Shown: positions 1 to 9,377, counted from the stretch's first letter. The stretch is 33,186 bases of DNA from Okeania sp. SIO2C9 (GCF_010672455.1 NZ_JAAHGO010000058.1:1-33186), one strand, 5' to 3'. Program-made: numbers and translations. Notes: generated by a model not told the origin, from the sequence alone.

Positions 1-459
1 AGTTATTTTATAGATGTGAAATAAGCGCTAAGATGGCAAGATAAATTTGTTTATATAGATACTATTTTTCTGCTAGTTATTAATAGTAAGTATCTCAAAC
101 ACCTATTCTGGTGTACAAAGTAACTACTTTTGCGATTTTGCGATAACCTCCGGTTAAGCGTACGCTATCGCGATTCTAAAGGTAGTGATAGTAGGACTTT
201 GGTTATTTTCGGAGATGTCTATTGCCACCCACAGGGAAGCAATCTCAAATCCTAGTTTTTCCCATCTCATGCGTAAGTCCCGATATAAATAGTTTCAACA
301 ATGTCAAAGATATAGCTAAGAAAGAATTAGTTAGGACAATTACTGATGATAAATCTTAGACTAGGAAATGTTTTTCCAACTGTTCCCTCTTCCCTATTCC
401 CTGCTATATAAAATCAAAACTTGAAAATAGCTAATCACCTAACAGTTAGGTAATAGAAT
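1..459. other. intergenic, no gene recognised
   Basis: No reading frame here looks like a protein gene. The stretch at about 340-410 (a TTAGAC motif, GGAAATGTTTTTCC, then ACTGTTCCC-type heptads ending in CTGCTATA) resembles 19130-19200, so it belongs to an interspersed repeat with short heptameric tandem units of the kind long known from cyanobacteria. Nothing else is recognisable. Confidence 0.6.
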
Positions 460-635
460 GGGTACATCTCAATGCAAGAATAAAGCAAAAAAATTATCGC
501 TTTTAGGCAACAGGCAACAGCTCCGAAATGCAACAGGGAATATATAGGAAAAAAGTATTTTTGCACATAAGAGACACACCCTATTTATCCCTATTTATTG
601 AGTACAATTATTTGCCGCTTAATTGAGATGCACCC
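460..635. mobile_element. 176-bp MITE with 14-bp terminal inverted repeats and 8-bp target duplication
   Basis: The left end GGGTACATCTCAAT (460-473) and the right end ATTGAGATGCACCC (622-635) are inverted repeats matching at 13 of 14 positions. The same octamer, AATAGAAT, flanks both sides (452-459 and 636-643) and reads as a target-site duplication. No ORF fits inside, so it is a non-autonomous element. The interior holds a GGCAACA heptad pair near 506-520. The parent transposase is not in this window. An 8-bp duplication is compatible with several DDE families, so no family is assigned. Confidence 0.85.
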
Positions 636-677
636 AATAGAATTTCTAGCTTTTGAAAAAATTGTAGTTAATAATTA

Positions 678-907
678 GAGTTTGCCTATGGAAAGTATTT
701 TTGCTGAGACAGGAGATAGGAGACAGGAGAAATGGGAATGAGCAAGGGGGTAGGAGTAAGAATTATAAGAATGATTTTTCTGCCCAATAATTAGTCTAAA
801 ATACTAGCTTTTTGAGCGTATTCAACTGAAACAGGGGCACTGCAATTTGACCCTAAAAATTATCAAACCTTTATAGAACAATACTTTTATAATTAATCAG
901 CAAACCC
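678..907. repeat. TA-flanked MITE family B, copy 1
   Basis: It begins GAGTTTGCC and ends CAGCAAACCC, with TA (within TAATTA) on both sides. It shares its interior with the copy at 1879-2113: GGAGACAGGAGA-type runs, GAATGATTTTTCTGC and a terminal AATCAGCAAAC. A third copy lies inverted at 4111-4352. No coding capacity. A TA duplication would fit IS630/Tc1-mariner-type mobilisation, which is inference. Confidence 0.6.
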
Positions 908-921
908 TAATTAACATAACA

Positions 922-1830
922 TCAAGATGTTGCACCAATCGCCCACAATACTAAAGGCAAAGTTAAAAAAGATAACAGTGTTGATACGACAACAACTCTA
1001 GAAGTTCGTGCCGCATCCCCACCAAATTCATTAACTATTAAAAAAGAAACTAAAGCACTTGGCATTGCACTTTCTAACACTAAAACTTGTAAATCAAGCA
1101 TTTCTAAACTCAGAAACTTACCAACTAAATAAGCAACGATCGCTCCTCCCAATAAACGCATCAAACTAGCACCCACTTCATAATTACTAGGTTGAAAACG
1201 ATTATTAGCTATTTGTATTCCCATTAATAACAAAGAAATTGGAATTGCAGCTTCTCTCAAAAGATGTAAACCATCATCAAGTTTTAGAGGTAGTTGAATA
1301 TCAAATGAGTTTAAAATTAAACCCAAAATCATTCCCCAAATTATGGGTAATTTGAGAGTGAAAATAATAGAAGACCAAACACCTCCTCCTCTGAGAATTG
1401 CAGGCATTGTACCTAGCACGATTAGATTAAAGGATATTAAATATATTACCGCCCTTTCTAACCCAGCTTCTCCTAATGCAAATAAAGTTACAGAAAGACC
1501 CATATTTCCAGCGTTTGGTAAAGCTGTTGTCGCTAATAAACTCTTTTGTATAGCCACAGAAAAACCTAATTTCCATCCTATTCCCCAAGCTATTAAACAG
1601 AGTAAAATATAAGTTAGCCCAAAGGCTACAAACATTTCAATTGCTTCTTCAATACTAATAGTAGTTCGATACATTATATCTGTTAGTAATGCCGGGAATA
1701 AAACATATAAAGCCAGTTTGGAAAGTGTGGGTTCATCAATGGAAAATTTTTTGGCAAATATAAAACCAATTAAAACAATACATCCCACTGGAAAAACAGC
1801 AGATACAACCGAAAATAAAATCTCAATCAT
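922..1830 (-). CDS. AEC (auxin efflux carrier) family permease
   Basis: This is a 302-residue integral membrane protein with about ten hydrophobic segments along its whole length. The N-terminal part (SVVSAVFPVGCIVLIGF) and the small-residue segment around 104-115 (ALPNAGNMGLSV) fit the AEC family, in which a central Asn/Pro motif breaks membrane helices. Family members are secondary transporters in the cytoplasmic membrane exporting organic acids or similar small molecules, and the substrate cannot be read from sequence. The ATG at 1830 starts a full-length protein, so no alternative start is needed. The gene stands alone between two MITE family B copies, and no operon partner is visible. 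Confidence 0.85.
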   Translation of the reverse strand: MIEILFSVVSAVFPVGCIVLIGFIFAKKFSIDEPTLSKLALYVLFPALLTDIMYRTTISIEEAIEMFVAFGLTYILLCLIAWGIGWKLGFSVAIQKSLLATTALPNAGNMGLSVTLFALGEAGLERAVIYLISFNLIVLGTMPAILRGGGVWSSIIFTLKLPIIWGMILGLILNSFDIQLPLKLDDGLHLLREAAIPISLLLMGIQIANNRFQPSNYEVGASLMRLLGGAIVAYLVGKFLSLEMLDLQVLVLESAMPSALVSFLIVNEFGGDAARTSRVVVVSTLLSFLTLPLVLWAIGATS

Positions 1831-1861
1831 AGTTGAAAAAATTATGATTCAATCATTTTAC

Positions 1862-2320
1862 CGAATAATTAATAATTAGGGTTTGCGCTTCACTAGTCTT
1901 TTAGTAGGGGTAGGAGACAGGAGACAGGAGAGAGGTGAAATGGGAATGAGTGAGGAGGTAGAAGTAAGAATTGTAAGAATGATTTTTCTGCTTAACTCTT
2001 GACTAAAATCCGCTCCTAATTGAACCATTACCATCTAAAACCTCGCAATTTTTGATATTTAAAAAGGCACTTACCTTTATCTGTAAATACTTTTAGATTT
2101 AATCAGCAAACTCTAATTAAATAATTCTGGTTTAAAGCCTCCCCTTTTAAGGAAAAAAAGCGGTCGATATTCGCAGCGCACCCGTTGGGTGGGATGGATG
2201 GGTTTCCTAACTATATCCAATCGACCAAGAGAAGAAATAATATTTCCTTATCTTCAATTCCGTAACGGTTTTAACCAGAGGTAGTTATCAATTATCCATT
2301 ATCAATTATCAATTAATGAA
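1862..2320 (+). mobile_element. TTAC-associated palindromic element A1, interrupted by MITE B2
   Basis: The left end follows TTAC at 1858-1861 (element starts CGAATAATTAATAATTA). The body resumes at about 2114 with AATTCTGGTTTAAAG and the left hairpin. The right part shows CAAT before a GGTTTTAACC-type hairpin and ends ATTAATGAA at 2320. MITE B2 splits the heptad-rich left end. The middle holds a secondary insert between GCGGTCG and ATCCAATCGAC. No coding capacity. The family is described in the findings. Confidence 0.7.
1879..2113. repeat. TA-flanked MITE family B, copy 2, nested in element A1
   Basis: It begins GGGTTTGCGC and ends CAGCAAACTC, flanked by TAATTA on both sides. The flanking sequence on either side matches the continuous left end of the related element at 5496 (CGAATAATTAATAATT, then AAATAATTC). 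The MITE therefore inserted into a pre-existing TTAC element. No ORF. Confidence 0.65.
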
Positions 2321-2570
2321 ATAAATAATTCTGGTTTAAAGCCTCCCCTTTTAAAGAAAAAAAGCGGTCGTTTGCTTCGCAACGCTGACGCGAAACGCGA
2401 CAGCGGAACGGAGTTCTCTCTTCGCAACTTCCCGAAGGGTGGGATGGATGGGTTTCCTAACCATATCCAATCGACCAAGAGAAGAAATAATATTTCCTTA
2501 TCTTCAATTCCGTAACAGTTTTAACCAGAGGTAATTATCAATTATTCATTATCAATTATCAATTAATGAA
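2321..2570 (+). mobile_element. TTAC-family palindromic element A2, tandem to A1
   Basis: This is a second copy directly after A1. It lacks the TTAC/CGAA left terminus and starts at AAATAATTCTGGTTTAAAG. It keeps the left hairpin (CCTCCCCTTTTAAAG), the GCGGTCG...ATCCAATCGAC central insert and the right end ATTAATGAA at 2570. The central insert is about 45 bp longer than in A1 because it contains extra short GC-rich dyads (TTTGCTTCGCAACGCTGACG and neighbours). It lies immediately downstream of the dipeptidase gene and could influence that mRNA's 3' end. Confidence 0.65.
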
Positions 2571-2589
2571 AAAGTTATTTTCCAGATAT

Positions 2590-3885
2590 TTATTGGTTCT
2601 GAATTTCTGTCGCCACTTTTTGTACTTCAGTAAAAACTCGCATTAAATTTCCACCCCAAATTTTTTGAATATCCTCTTCAGTATATCCCCGTGCTACTAA
2701 TTCTTTTGTAATATTTGGCATTTCTGAAACATCATTCATTCCTCTAACTCCACCACCGCCATCTAAATCTGAACCAATACCAACATGATTAATACCCATA
2801 ACTTTTACCATATAATCTATATGGTCTACTACATCAGCAACATTAGGTTTATTTTTGGGATATTTATCATTAATTAGATCGTATTTTTCTCTAAATTTTT
2901 CTCTTTCTACTTGACTCAGTTTTCCCTGCCAATAAGCAGTTCTTTCTTTGGCAATTGCTTTCATAGCTTTTTCTCTTTCTGGTGTTTGAGGTAGTTTTTT
3001 GATATAAGTATCAAAAATACAAACCTGTACAACCCCACCATTTTTTTTAATAGCTTTTAACATGTCATCACTCATATTTCGAGGATGATTTTCTATAGAC
3101 CTAGCACTAGAATGAGAGGCAATTATTGGTGCTTTTGTTAACTTAATTACATCCCAAAATGTATCATCATGGACGTGAGAAATGTCAACAATAATACCCA
3201 AACGATTCATTTCTTTGACAACTTTTTCTCCCAAATCACTTAATCCATTCCATTCTTGTTTTTCATCGGTAGAAGAATCAGCTAGTTCATTGTTTCTGGA
3301 ATGAGTTATTGTTATATATCTAATACCTTGGTCGTATAAAAATTCCACATTACTAATATCTTTACCAATAGGATAGCCATTTTCAATACCCATAAATATT
3401 GCCATTTTTCCCATTTTATCCAGGCGTTTAGCATCCTCTGGATTTAAAGCTATTTCAACTTGAGCTGAATTTTCCTCTGCCATCTTTTTGGTAATTTCAA
3501 TCATTTTAATTGCTTTTGCTTTTGCCCGTTCGTGCCCTTGGCGATCGCGTTCTCTTTGAGGAGTAAATATTGACATAAAGACAGCATCTAATCCACCTTC
3601 TTGCATCCTAACAATATCCCATTGACCACTTCCTAGTTTTCCTGGTAGATGTCTAATATTAGGTTGAAAATCAGGATTTAAAAATTGACGATAAGGCCAA
3701 TCAATATGACTGTCAATTGTTAAAACTTTTTCGTGTATTTCTTCAGGAGTTAATACTTTTTGTTGCTGCTCTTGAGTTGCTTCAGGGGATGGTGGTAATT
3801 TTTTGTTAGAGATCGTACATCCATGTACTGTTAAAGAAAGTAGAATTATTGACAATGATAAGACTGGATTTTTTGATAAATTCAT
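2590..3885 (-). CDS. membrane dipeptidase (renal dipeptidase family, M19), probable lipoprotein
   Basis: This is a 431-residue zinc dipeptidase of the M19 family, which hydrolyses dipeptides. The N-terminus is a hydrophobic signal ending in VHGC near residue 23, a plausible lipobox, followed by a Pro/Gln-rich linker. That predicts a lipid-anchored periplasmic enzyme. Metal-ligand motifs appear in family order: DSHIDW near 58-63, the bridging Glu in GIENGY near 170, DISHVHD near 237, ASHSSAR near 257 and GIGSDLDGG near 370. The length is normal for secreted members. The start is the ATG at 3885. The gene is monocistronic, with MITE B3 upstream and two palindromic elements immediately downstream. 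Confidence 0.92.
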   Translation of the reverse strand: MNLSKNPVLSLSIILLSLTVHGCTISNKKLPPSPEATQEQQQKVLTPEEIHEKVLTIDSHIDWPYRQFLNPDFQPNIRHLPGKLGSGQWDIVRMQEGGLDAVFMSIFTPQRERDRQGHERAKAKAIKMIEITKKMAEENSAQVEIALNPEDAKRLDKMGKMAIFMGIENGYPIGKDISNVEFLYDQGIRYITITHSRNNELADSSTDEKQEWNGLSDLGEKVVKEMNRLGIIVDISHVHDDTFWDVIKLTKAPIIASHSSARSIENHPRNMSDDMLKAIKKNGGVVQVCIFDTYIKKLPQTPEREKAMKAIAKERTAYWQGKLSQVEREKFREKYDLINDKYPKNKPNVADVVDHIDYMVKVMGINHVGIGSDLDGGGGVRGMNDVSEMPNITKELVARGYTEEDIQKIWGGNLMRVFTEVQKVATEIQNQ

Positions 3886-3928
3886 CTAGATTACACCTCA
3901 AAATTAGTATCACAAAAGGGTAGGATTC

Positions 3929-3971
3929 AATAATTAATAATTAATAATTAATAATTAATAATTAATAATTA
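3929..3971. repeat. heptameric tandem repeat (AATTAAT)n
   Basis: About six consecutive copies of a 7-bp unit (ATTAATA in register) lie just upstream of the dipeptidase start. The same unit makes up the left ends of the TTAC elements at 5496 and 11335 and the right ends of others, so this may be the residue of such an element. Confidence 0.7.
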
Positions 3972-4110
3972 GAGCTGATTCCTAAACTTAGTTGAAACTT
4001 TTATTTAATCTAACTCTCAGGGATTCAGGTATTACTGGACTATAACTTTCAAAGCCCAAGTATAGCAAGGAACTTAGCCTCTTAATATTTAATTTATAAA
4101 TCAGCTCTTA

Positions 4111-4352
4111 GGGCTTGCTGATTAAATATCAAAGCATTGATAGATAAAGGTTTTAGCTGTTTTAGGTTGAACAAAGTGCACCTGTTTTCGGTCAATAAAG
4201 CTCAAAAAACTAGCATTTTGTGCAATAGTTGGGCAGAAAAATTAAGGGACAAAACGCCCGCTCCTACCTCCTCTACATTCCCCGTTCCTCCTGTCTCCTG
4301 TCTCCAGTATAACTGTCTCCTACCCCAGCAAAAAGACTTTTTCAGCAAACCC
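4111..4352. repeat. TA-flanked MITE family B, copy 3 (inverted)
   Basis: It begins GGGCTTGCTGA and ends TCAGCAAACCC with TA on each side (TTA before, TAATTA after). The interior is the reverse complement of copies 1 and 2, including the CTCCTGTCTCCTGTCTCC run. The terminal inverted repeat GGGYTTGCTGA is clearest in this copy. The short open frame inside it is not a gene. Confidence 0.65.
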
Positions 4353-5495
4353 TAATTAATAATTACCGAAAAATTAACGTGGTTTCGTTAATACATAATA
4401 TTGCAGAGTTTAGAATTAAATAGCCCTGCTTAAAAGGAGAGACTTTAGACCTTGATTATTCCCTAAACAAGTAATGATAAGTATTAATAAATAGGGAACT
4501 TATCTCTTATGAAGGTTTCAGGAATCAAGAATAGGGAATATCGGAGTCACCGAATAGTTATGATATCCTGACTATTTTAGGGCTACTAAAAAAATATACT
4601 CTCTTGATTTTATAACAATTCTCTATATAGCAATTCCTATAATGCTTATACCAATTTGATAAATGTTTGCGACAAATAGCCAGGTTATTTATTATAATTT
4701 CCTAGGTCAGCTCCGCAAACAGAATTTCCGTTTTTCACCGCGAAGCAAACAGAATTCAAGAGTCGTATGGGAATAGATTTAATTCCAGTTTTTAGGTCGG
4801 AAATTCTCTTTTTCTCTTGGTACGCGTTCCGCAAGGGAACTGGCGTCGTCGCGGGGTCGCACCGCTTTGTCAAAGCGACATTTCCTAAAAAATTTTTTTA
4901 TTGCACTTATTATTAGTAACATTCTTTTTTCACGCTTGGTATTAGATACAAAATTCTAGGTTTTAGGGAACAGGGAATAGGGAGTAAAAATAGAAGTTTA
5001 TCTCATGCTTACTGAGAAACGCTATAAAGTCCAGCTTGATATTTAAAATAAATAATGCCAAATCTAATTCATATTGGCTATATATCTAAAAAAAAGCGGT
5101 ATCTGTAATACCATCTTTAAAAAGTAATGCTATATTTTATAGCTGGGAAAAATAACTACAGTTACTGAATATCAAGTATTTACTCTAGCAAATAAAATTG
5201 TATAGCAAGACTTTTGAGAATTAGTATAAGGGTGGGAAGTTAAAAAAATTATCAAAATATTTACTATTTAGATATAAGTTTCAAAGTATTGATCAACTAT
5301 TCTGAATCTCAGCACCCTATTCTTACACAGAGCTGTTAATTATAAATATTCTGTTACTATAATTTTCTCAAGTTTTGTCTTTTCAGCTTTATAATAATAG
5401 CTAGATTAAGATATTTTCTTGAACTGCCAGAGTCAAGGTAGTCCTTGAAAAACCTTTATATAGCAGAATAAAGAAGGAAGAAGGAAAAATTTTAC
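4353..5495. other. intergenic, no gene; cluster of short GC-rich dyads at about 4700-4880
   Basis: No protein gene is seen in 1.1 kb. The block at about 4700-4880 stands out by base composition. It packs short GC-rich palindromic pieces (GCTCCGCAAACAG, TTTTTCACCGCG, GTACGCGTTCCGCAAGGGAA, GTCGCGGGGTCGCACC). The last of these recurs in reverse near 8511-8530 (GGTGCGACCCCGCG). A GGGAACAGGGAATAGGGAG heptad run lies at about 4967-4985. Confidence 0.6.
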
Positions 5496-5783
5496 CGAAT
5501 AATTAATAATTAATAATTAATAATTAATAATTAAATAATTCACGCCTTGAAGCCGACCCTTTTAAGAGGAAAAAAGCGGTCGTTTGCTTCGCAACGCTGA
5601 CGCGAAACGCGACAGCGGAACGGAGTTCTTTCTTCGGAGCTTCCCGTAGGGTGGGATGGCGAGGTCTCCTCGCTGGCCAACCATCGACTAAGAGAAGAAA
5701 TAATATTTCCTTATATTCAATTCCGTAACGGTTAAAACCAGAGGTAATTATCAATTATCCATTATCAATTATCAATTAATGAA
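5496..5783 (+). mobile_element. TTAC-associated palindromic element A3
   Basis: TTTAC at 5491-5495 precedes CGAATAATTAATAATT, followed by about five heptad copies. The left hairpin region is CCGACCCTTTTAAGAGG, preceded by GAAG where other copies have AAAG. The centre carries the same GCGGTCG insert with nested dyads as A2, plus GGCGAGGTCTCCTCGC. The right region has CAAT before CCGTAACGG and ends ATTAATGAA at 5783. No coding capacity. Confidence 0.75.
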
Positions 5784-5966
5784 GTTGTCTTAGTTTTAAG
5801 CTTTTGATTTTTCCTAACCTTTCCTTCGACTGCTATATCGATAAGTTGAGACACTTATTTGAAAGGCAAAATAGGAAAAAAAACAACGGATAAAATTTAA
5901 TAATTTATTCCTCAACTTGAAATTGTTAAAGTACTCGTAACTCCAACAACTCCAAAACAAAAAAAT

Positions 5967-7022
5967 ATGAATTTTGGTCAATGGTTAGGCTTTTTTAGTT
6001 TACTTATTTCCCTATATATCCTTTGGGAAATTAGACAACTAGTACTATTAGTATTTGCTGCAATAGTTCTGGCAACTGCTTTAAATAGATTGGTGCAAAA
6101 ATTCAATAGATGGGGTATTAAAAGAAACTTAGCTGTAATTGTCACTCTGAGTTTAGCCACATTAATTATTCTGCTATTTTTGTTGCTAATTGTACCGCCT
6201 TTTACTACCCAGTTTCAAAAATTACTTGCCTTAATACCTGATGTCTTTACAGAAGTTCGTTCTCAACTTGTACAACTATATAAACAACAACCTGATTTAT
6301 TTCCTCCTCCACCTAGTGCAACTGATATGCTTGTACAAACACAATTATTAAGTACTCAGTTATTTAGCAACTTTTTTAAGATTTTTTCTAATACTTTTAT
6401 AGTCTTCTTGCAGGTACTTTTAGTGTTTGTATTAACAATAATGTTTTTAACTAATGCTCAAGCTTATCGACAAGTAGGATTACTTTTGTTTCCTTCCTTT
6501 TATCGACGACGTGCAGATGAAATTCTATCAAAGTGCGAGGTAGCTCTAGGAAATTGGTTTGGTGGAATAGTAATTAATTCTCTTTTTGTTAGTACCCTTA
6601 GTGGTCTTGGTTTATGGGTATTGCAAATTGATTTAGTTTTGGCTCACGCTTTATTGGCAGGTTTACTCAATTTTATTCCTAATATTGGTCCGACTACGAG
6701 TGTAGTTTTTCCTATTATGATTGCTCTATTAGATGCTCCTTGGAAAATAGTTGCCGTAGGAATTTTATATCTTATTATTCAGAATCTTGAAAGTTATTGG
6801 TTAAGCCCAATTGTTATGGCAAAACAAGTCTCTCTTTTACCTGCTGTTACTCTAGCATCTCAAATTTTCTTCACTACATTTTTTGGGATTTTAGGTCTAA
6901 TTTTAGCTTTACCTTTAACAGTAGTAGCTAAAACTTGGATAGAGGAAACATTATTTAAAGATATTTTAGACCCTTGGCAAAATTCTTTATCCCCTGAGAC
7001 AATTTCCACAGTCGATCGTTAA
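5967..7022 (+). CDS. AI-2E family (PerM/YhhT-type) membrane permease
   Basis: This 351-residue polytopic protein shows the family layout. Two or three N-terminal membrane segments (to about residue 80) precede a soluble stretch rich in Gln, Leu and Pro (about 85-130). C-terminal membrane segments follow, with the conserved NFIPNIGP motif near 238-245 and a glycine-rich GILGLILALPL segment near 315-325. Members transport small molecules or ions; the name comes from the E. coli AI-2 exporter, and the substrate here is unknown. The ATG at 5967 is the start used. The stop TAA is formed at the exact border with the downstream tandem repeat, so the last residues may have been altered by that repeat. 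Confidence 0.9.
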   Translation: MNFGQWLGFFSLLISLYILWEIRQLVLLVFAAIVLATALNRLVQKFNRWGIKRNLAVIVTLSLATLIILLFLLLIVPPFTTQFQKLLALIPDVFTEVRSQLVQLYKQQPDLFPPPPSATDMLVQTQLLSTQLFSNFFKIFSNTFIVFLQVLLVFVLTIMFLTNAQAYRQVGLLLFPSFYRRRADEILSKCEVALGNWFGGIVINSLFVSTLSGLGLWVLQIDLVLAHALLAGLLNFIPNIGPTTSVVFPIMIALLDAPWKIVAVGILYLIIQNLESYWLSPIVMAKQVSLLPAVTLASQIFFTTFFGILGLILALPLTVVAKTWIEETLFKDILDPWQNSLSPETISTVDR

Positions 7023-8486
7023 TAGACATAGCTTTGAAAAAGAGTAGACTGTTTTTGAATAATTTAGAATGCGCGAATTACCTCTCAAAAGAAAACGGAA
7101 TTGATTGACTAATCATAAAAATTTTTCTTTTTATCCTCTTAAAAGAGTCGGCTTTCAACCACAATTTTTCGGTAAAAGTAGGGAATAGGTATGGAGGGAA
7201 TAGGTAAGATGTTTTGAGATAAAAAACACGGAAAATGATTTTTTGAGTTATTACACTCTAGTTTATAGCAAATAAAGGACAAGTTTATTTTCTGGAGATT
7301 TCTAATAGACATAGCTTTGAAAAAGAGTAGACTGTTTTTGAATAATTTAGAATGCGCGAATTACCTCTCAAAAGAAAACGGAATTGATTGACTAATCATA
7401 AAAATTTTTCTTTTTATCCTCTTAAAAGAGTCGGCTTTCAACCACAATTTTTCGGTAAAAGTAGGGAATAGGTATGGAGGGAATAGGGAAAATATTTTGA
7501 GATAAAAAACATGGAAAATGATTTTTTGAGTTATTACACTCTAGTTTATAGCAAATAAAAGACAAGTTTGTTTTCTGGAGATTTCTAATAGACATAGCCG
7601 TGAAAAAGAGTAGACTGTTTTTGAATAATTTAGAATGCGCGAATTACCTCTCAAAAGAAAACGGAATTGATTGACTAATCATAAAAATTTTTCTTTTTAT
7701 CCTCTTAAAAGAGTCAACTTTCAACCACAATTTTTCGGTAAAAGTAGGGAATAGGTATGGAGGGAATAGGGAAGATGTTTTGAGATAAAAAACATGGAAA
7801 ATGATTTTTTGAGTTATTAAACTCTAGTTTATTAGGAAATAAAGGACAAGTTTATTTTCTGGAGATTTCTAATAGACATAGCTTTGAAAAAGAGTAGACT
7901 GTTTTTGAATAATTTAGAATGCGCTAATTACCTCTCCTTGAAAACGGAATTGATTGACTAATCATAAAAATTTTTCTTTTTATCCTCTTAAAAGAGTCAA
8001 CTTTCAACCACAATTTTTCGGTAAAAGTAGGGAATAGGTATGGAGGGAATAGGGAAAATATTTTGAGATAAAAAACATGGAAAATGATTTTTTGAGTTAT
8101 TACACTCTAGTTTATTAGGAAATAAAGGACAAGTTTATTTTCTGGAGATTTCTAATAGACATAGCTGTGAAAAAGAGTAGACTTTTTTTGAATAATTTAG
8201 AATGCGCGAATGCGCGAATGCGCGAATTACCTCTCCTTGAAAACGGAATTGATTGACTAATCATAAAAATTTTTCTTTTTATCCTCTTAAAAGAGTCAAC
8301 TTTCAACCACAATTTTTCGGTAAAAGTAGGGAATAGGTATGGAGGGAATAGGGAAAATATTTTGAGATAAAAAACACGGAAAATGATTTTTTGAGTTATT
8401 AAACTCTAGTTTATTAGGAAATAAAGGACAAGTTTATTTTCTGGAGATTTCTAATAGACATAGCCGTGAAAAAGAGTAGACTTTTT
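7021..8486 (+). repeat. tandem array, five units of about 283 bp plus a partial sixth
   Basis: Units start with AATAGACATAGC at 7021, 7304, 7587, 7871 and 8154, with a truncated one at 8453-8486. Periods are 283, 283, 284, 283 and 299. The last is longer because GAATGCGC is repeated twice more. Each unit contains a TTAC element copy in minus orientation (in unit 1 about 7056-7171, next to GGTAAAAGTAGGG). Units 4 and 5 share CTCTCCTTGAAAAC and TTATTAGGAAATAAAGG, unlike units 1-3, so they form a subgroup. No gene is encoded. Confidence 0.92.
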
Positions 8487-8673
8487 GCAGAAGTAGGCAA
8501 CAGGGAACAATGGTGCGACCCCGCGTCGGCGTCAGACGCAAGGGAATGCTGACCAAGAGAGGGAATGCGCACTCCTGTGATGCAACAGGAAACAGAGAAG
8601 AAAATTTCTGAAAAAAGAAACAAAAAATTATCTATATGTGTAATTTCTATTCCTATGTCTAATATTTTTTTAC

Positions 8674-8800
8674 CGAATAATTAAGGTTTAAAGCCTCTCC
8701 TTTAAAGGATAAAAAAGAAAAAATTATCCTTTTAGTCAATCCTCTTCTTTTCAAGGAGAAGTAATTATTAATTATTCATTATTCATTATTAATTGTTGAA
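8674..8800 (+). mobile_element. TTAC-associated palindromic element A4 (short form)
   Basis: TTTTAC precedes CGAATAATTAAGGTTT. AAAG sits at the foot of the left hairpin (CTCCTTTAAAGGA). CAAT sits at the foot of the right hairpin (CCTCTTC...). A tail of TTATTCA-type heptads ends TTGTTGAA at 8800. It lacks the GCGGTCG central insert of the longer copies and is close to a minimal form. Confidence 0.8.
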
Positions 8801-8942
8801 TAGTGCAGGATGGCGGAAATAACTTACCAGTTACAAAATTCTAAAACAATTACAAAGCAAAAATGCTAGACTTTCAACTTCCGGGTAGCGACAGTAGATT
8901 TATTGCGCTTAAATAATCTCATAAATTGCTCGACTTTTTTAC

Positions 8943-9063
8943 CGAATAATTAAGGTTTAAAGCCTCTCCTTTAAAGGAGAAACAATAAAAAATTTTCATG
9001 ATTAGTCAATCCTCTTCAATTCATAGAGAGGTAATAGTTAATTATTAATTATTAATTGTTGAA
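8943..9063 (+). mobile_element. TTAC-associated palindromic element A5 (minimal form)
   Basis: TTTTTTAC precedes CGAATAATTAAGG. TTTAAAG is followed by the near-perfect hairpin CTCCTTTAAAGGAG. The middle is only about 25 bp. GTCAAT is followed by CCTCTTCAATTCATAGAGAGG without a longer insert, and the tail ends TTGTTGAA at 9063. At 121 bp this is among the shortest copies and best shows the presumed ends. Its right end lies three bases from the stop codon of the small membrane protein gene. Confidence 0.8.
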
Positions 9064-9065
9064 TC

Positions 9066-9320
9066 TTACTCATCTTCTGGTTTTAGAGACCTTACAGTTT
9101 CTTGAATTGACCCTATAACAAATCCCATAATTGCACCTACTGTTGCATAAGTACGAGGTGCTTTTGCACTGCTATAACCTTTATCTATTTTTGTAAAATT
9201 ACAACATTGATAACGACTTTTACTCATTTCGGCAGCAGCTAATCCAATTACTGAACCTATCAAAGCCATCATCAAGCCAGAAAATACGACTAGCTTTAAA
9301 TTAATTGTTTTTTCTTCCAT
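9066..9320 (-). CDS. small two-helix membrane protein, hypothetical
   Basis: An 84-residue protein with two hydrophobic segments, about residues 10-30 (VVFSGLMMALIGSVIGLAAA) and 59-73 (YATVGAIMGFVIGSI), rich in small residues. They are separated by a basic loop with a Cys-Cys pair (QCCNF). A GGAGG Shine-Dalgarno lies 11 bases before the ATG at 9320, which supports it as a real gene. I do not recognise a named family. The glycine-rich helices suggest close packing or oligomerisation in a membrane, which is inference. Palindromic element A5 abuts its 3' end and it has no operon partner. Confidence 0.7.
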   Translation of the reverse strand: MEEKTINLKLVVFSGLMMALIGSVIGLAAAEMSKSRYQCCNFTKIDKGYSSAKAPRTYATVGAIMGFVIGSIQETVRSLKPEDE

Positions 9321-9377
9321 TATTAATTAACCTCCATAATTGAAATTAAAATTATTGATATATTATATGTTGTTTTT

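Noticed and set aside
1343-1612. 89-codon plus-strand frame inside the AEC gene
   Set aside because: It is antisense to a well-supported membrane protein gene; its composition is explained by that gene.
7021-8486. CRISPR array
   Set aside because: The tandem units are about 283 bp and nearly identical throughout, with no short direct repeats alternating with unique spacers and no cas genes.
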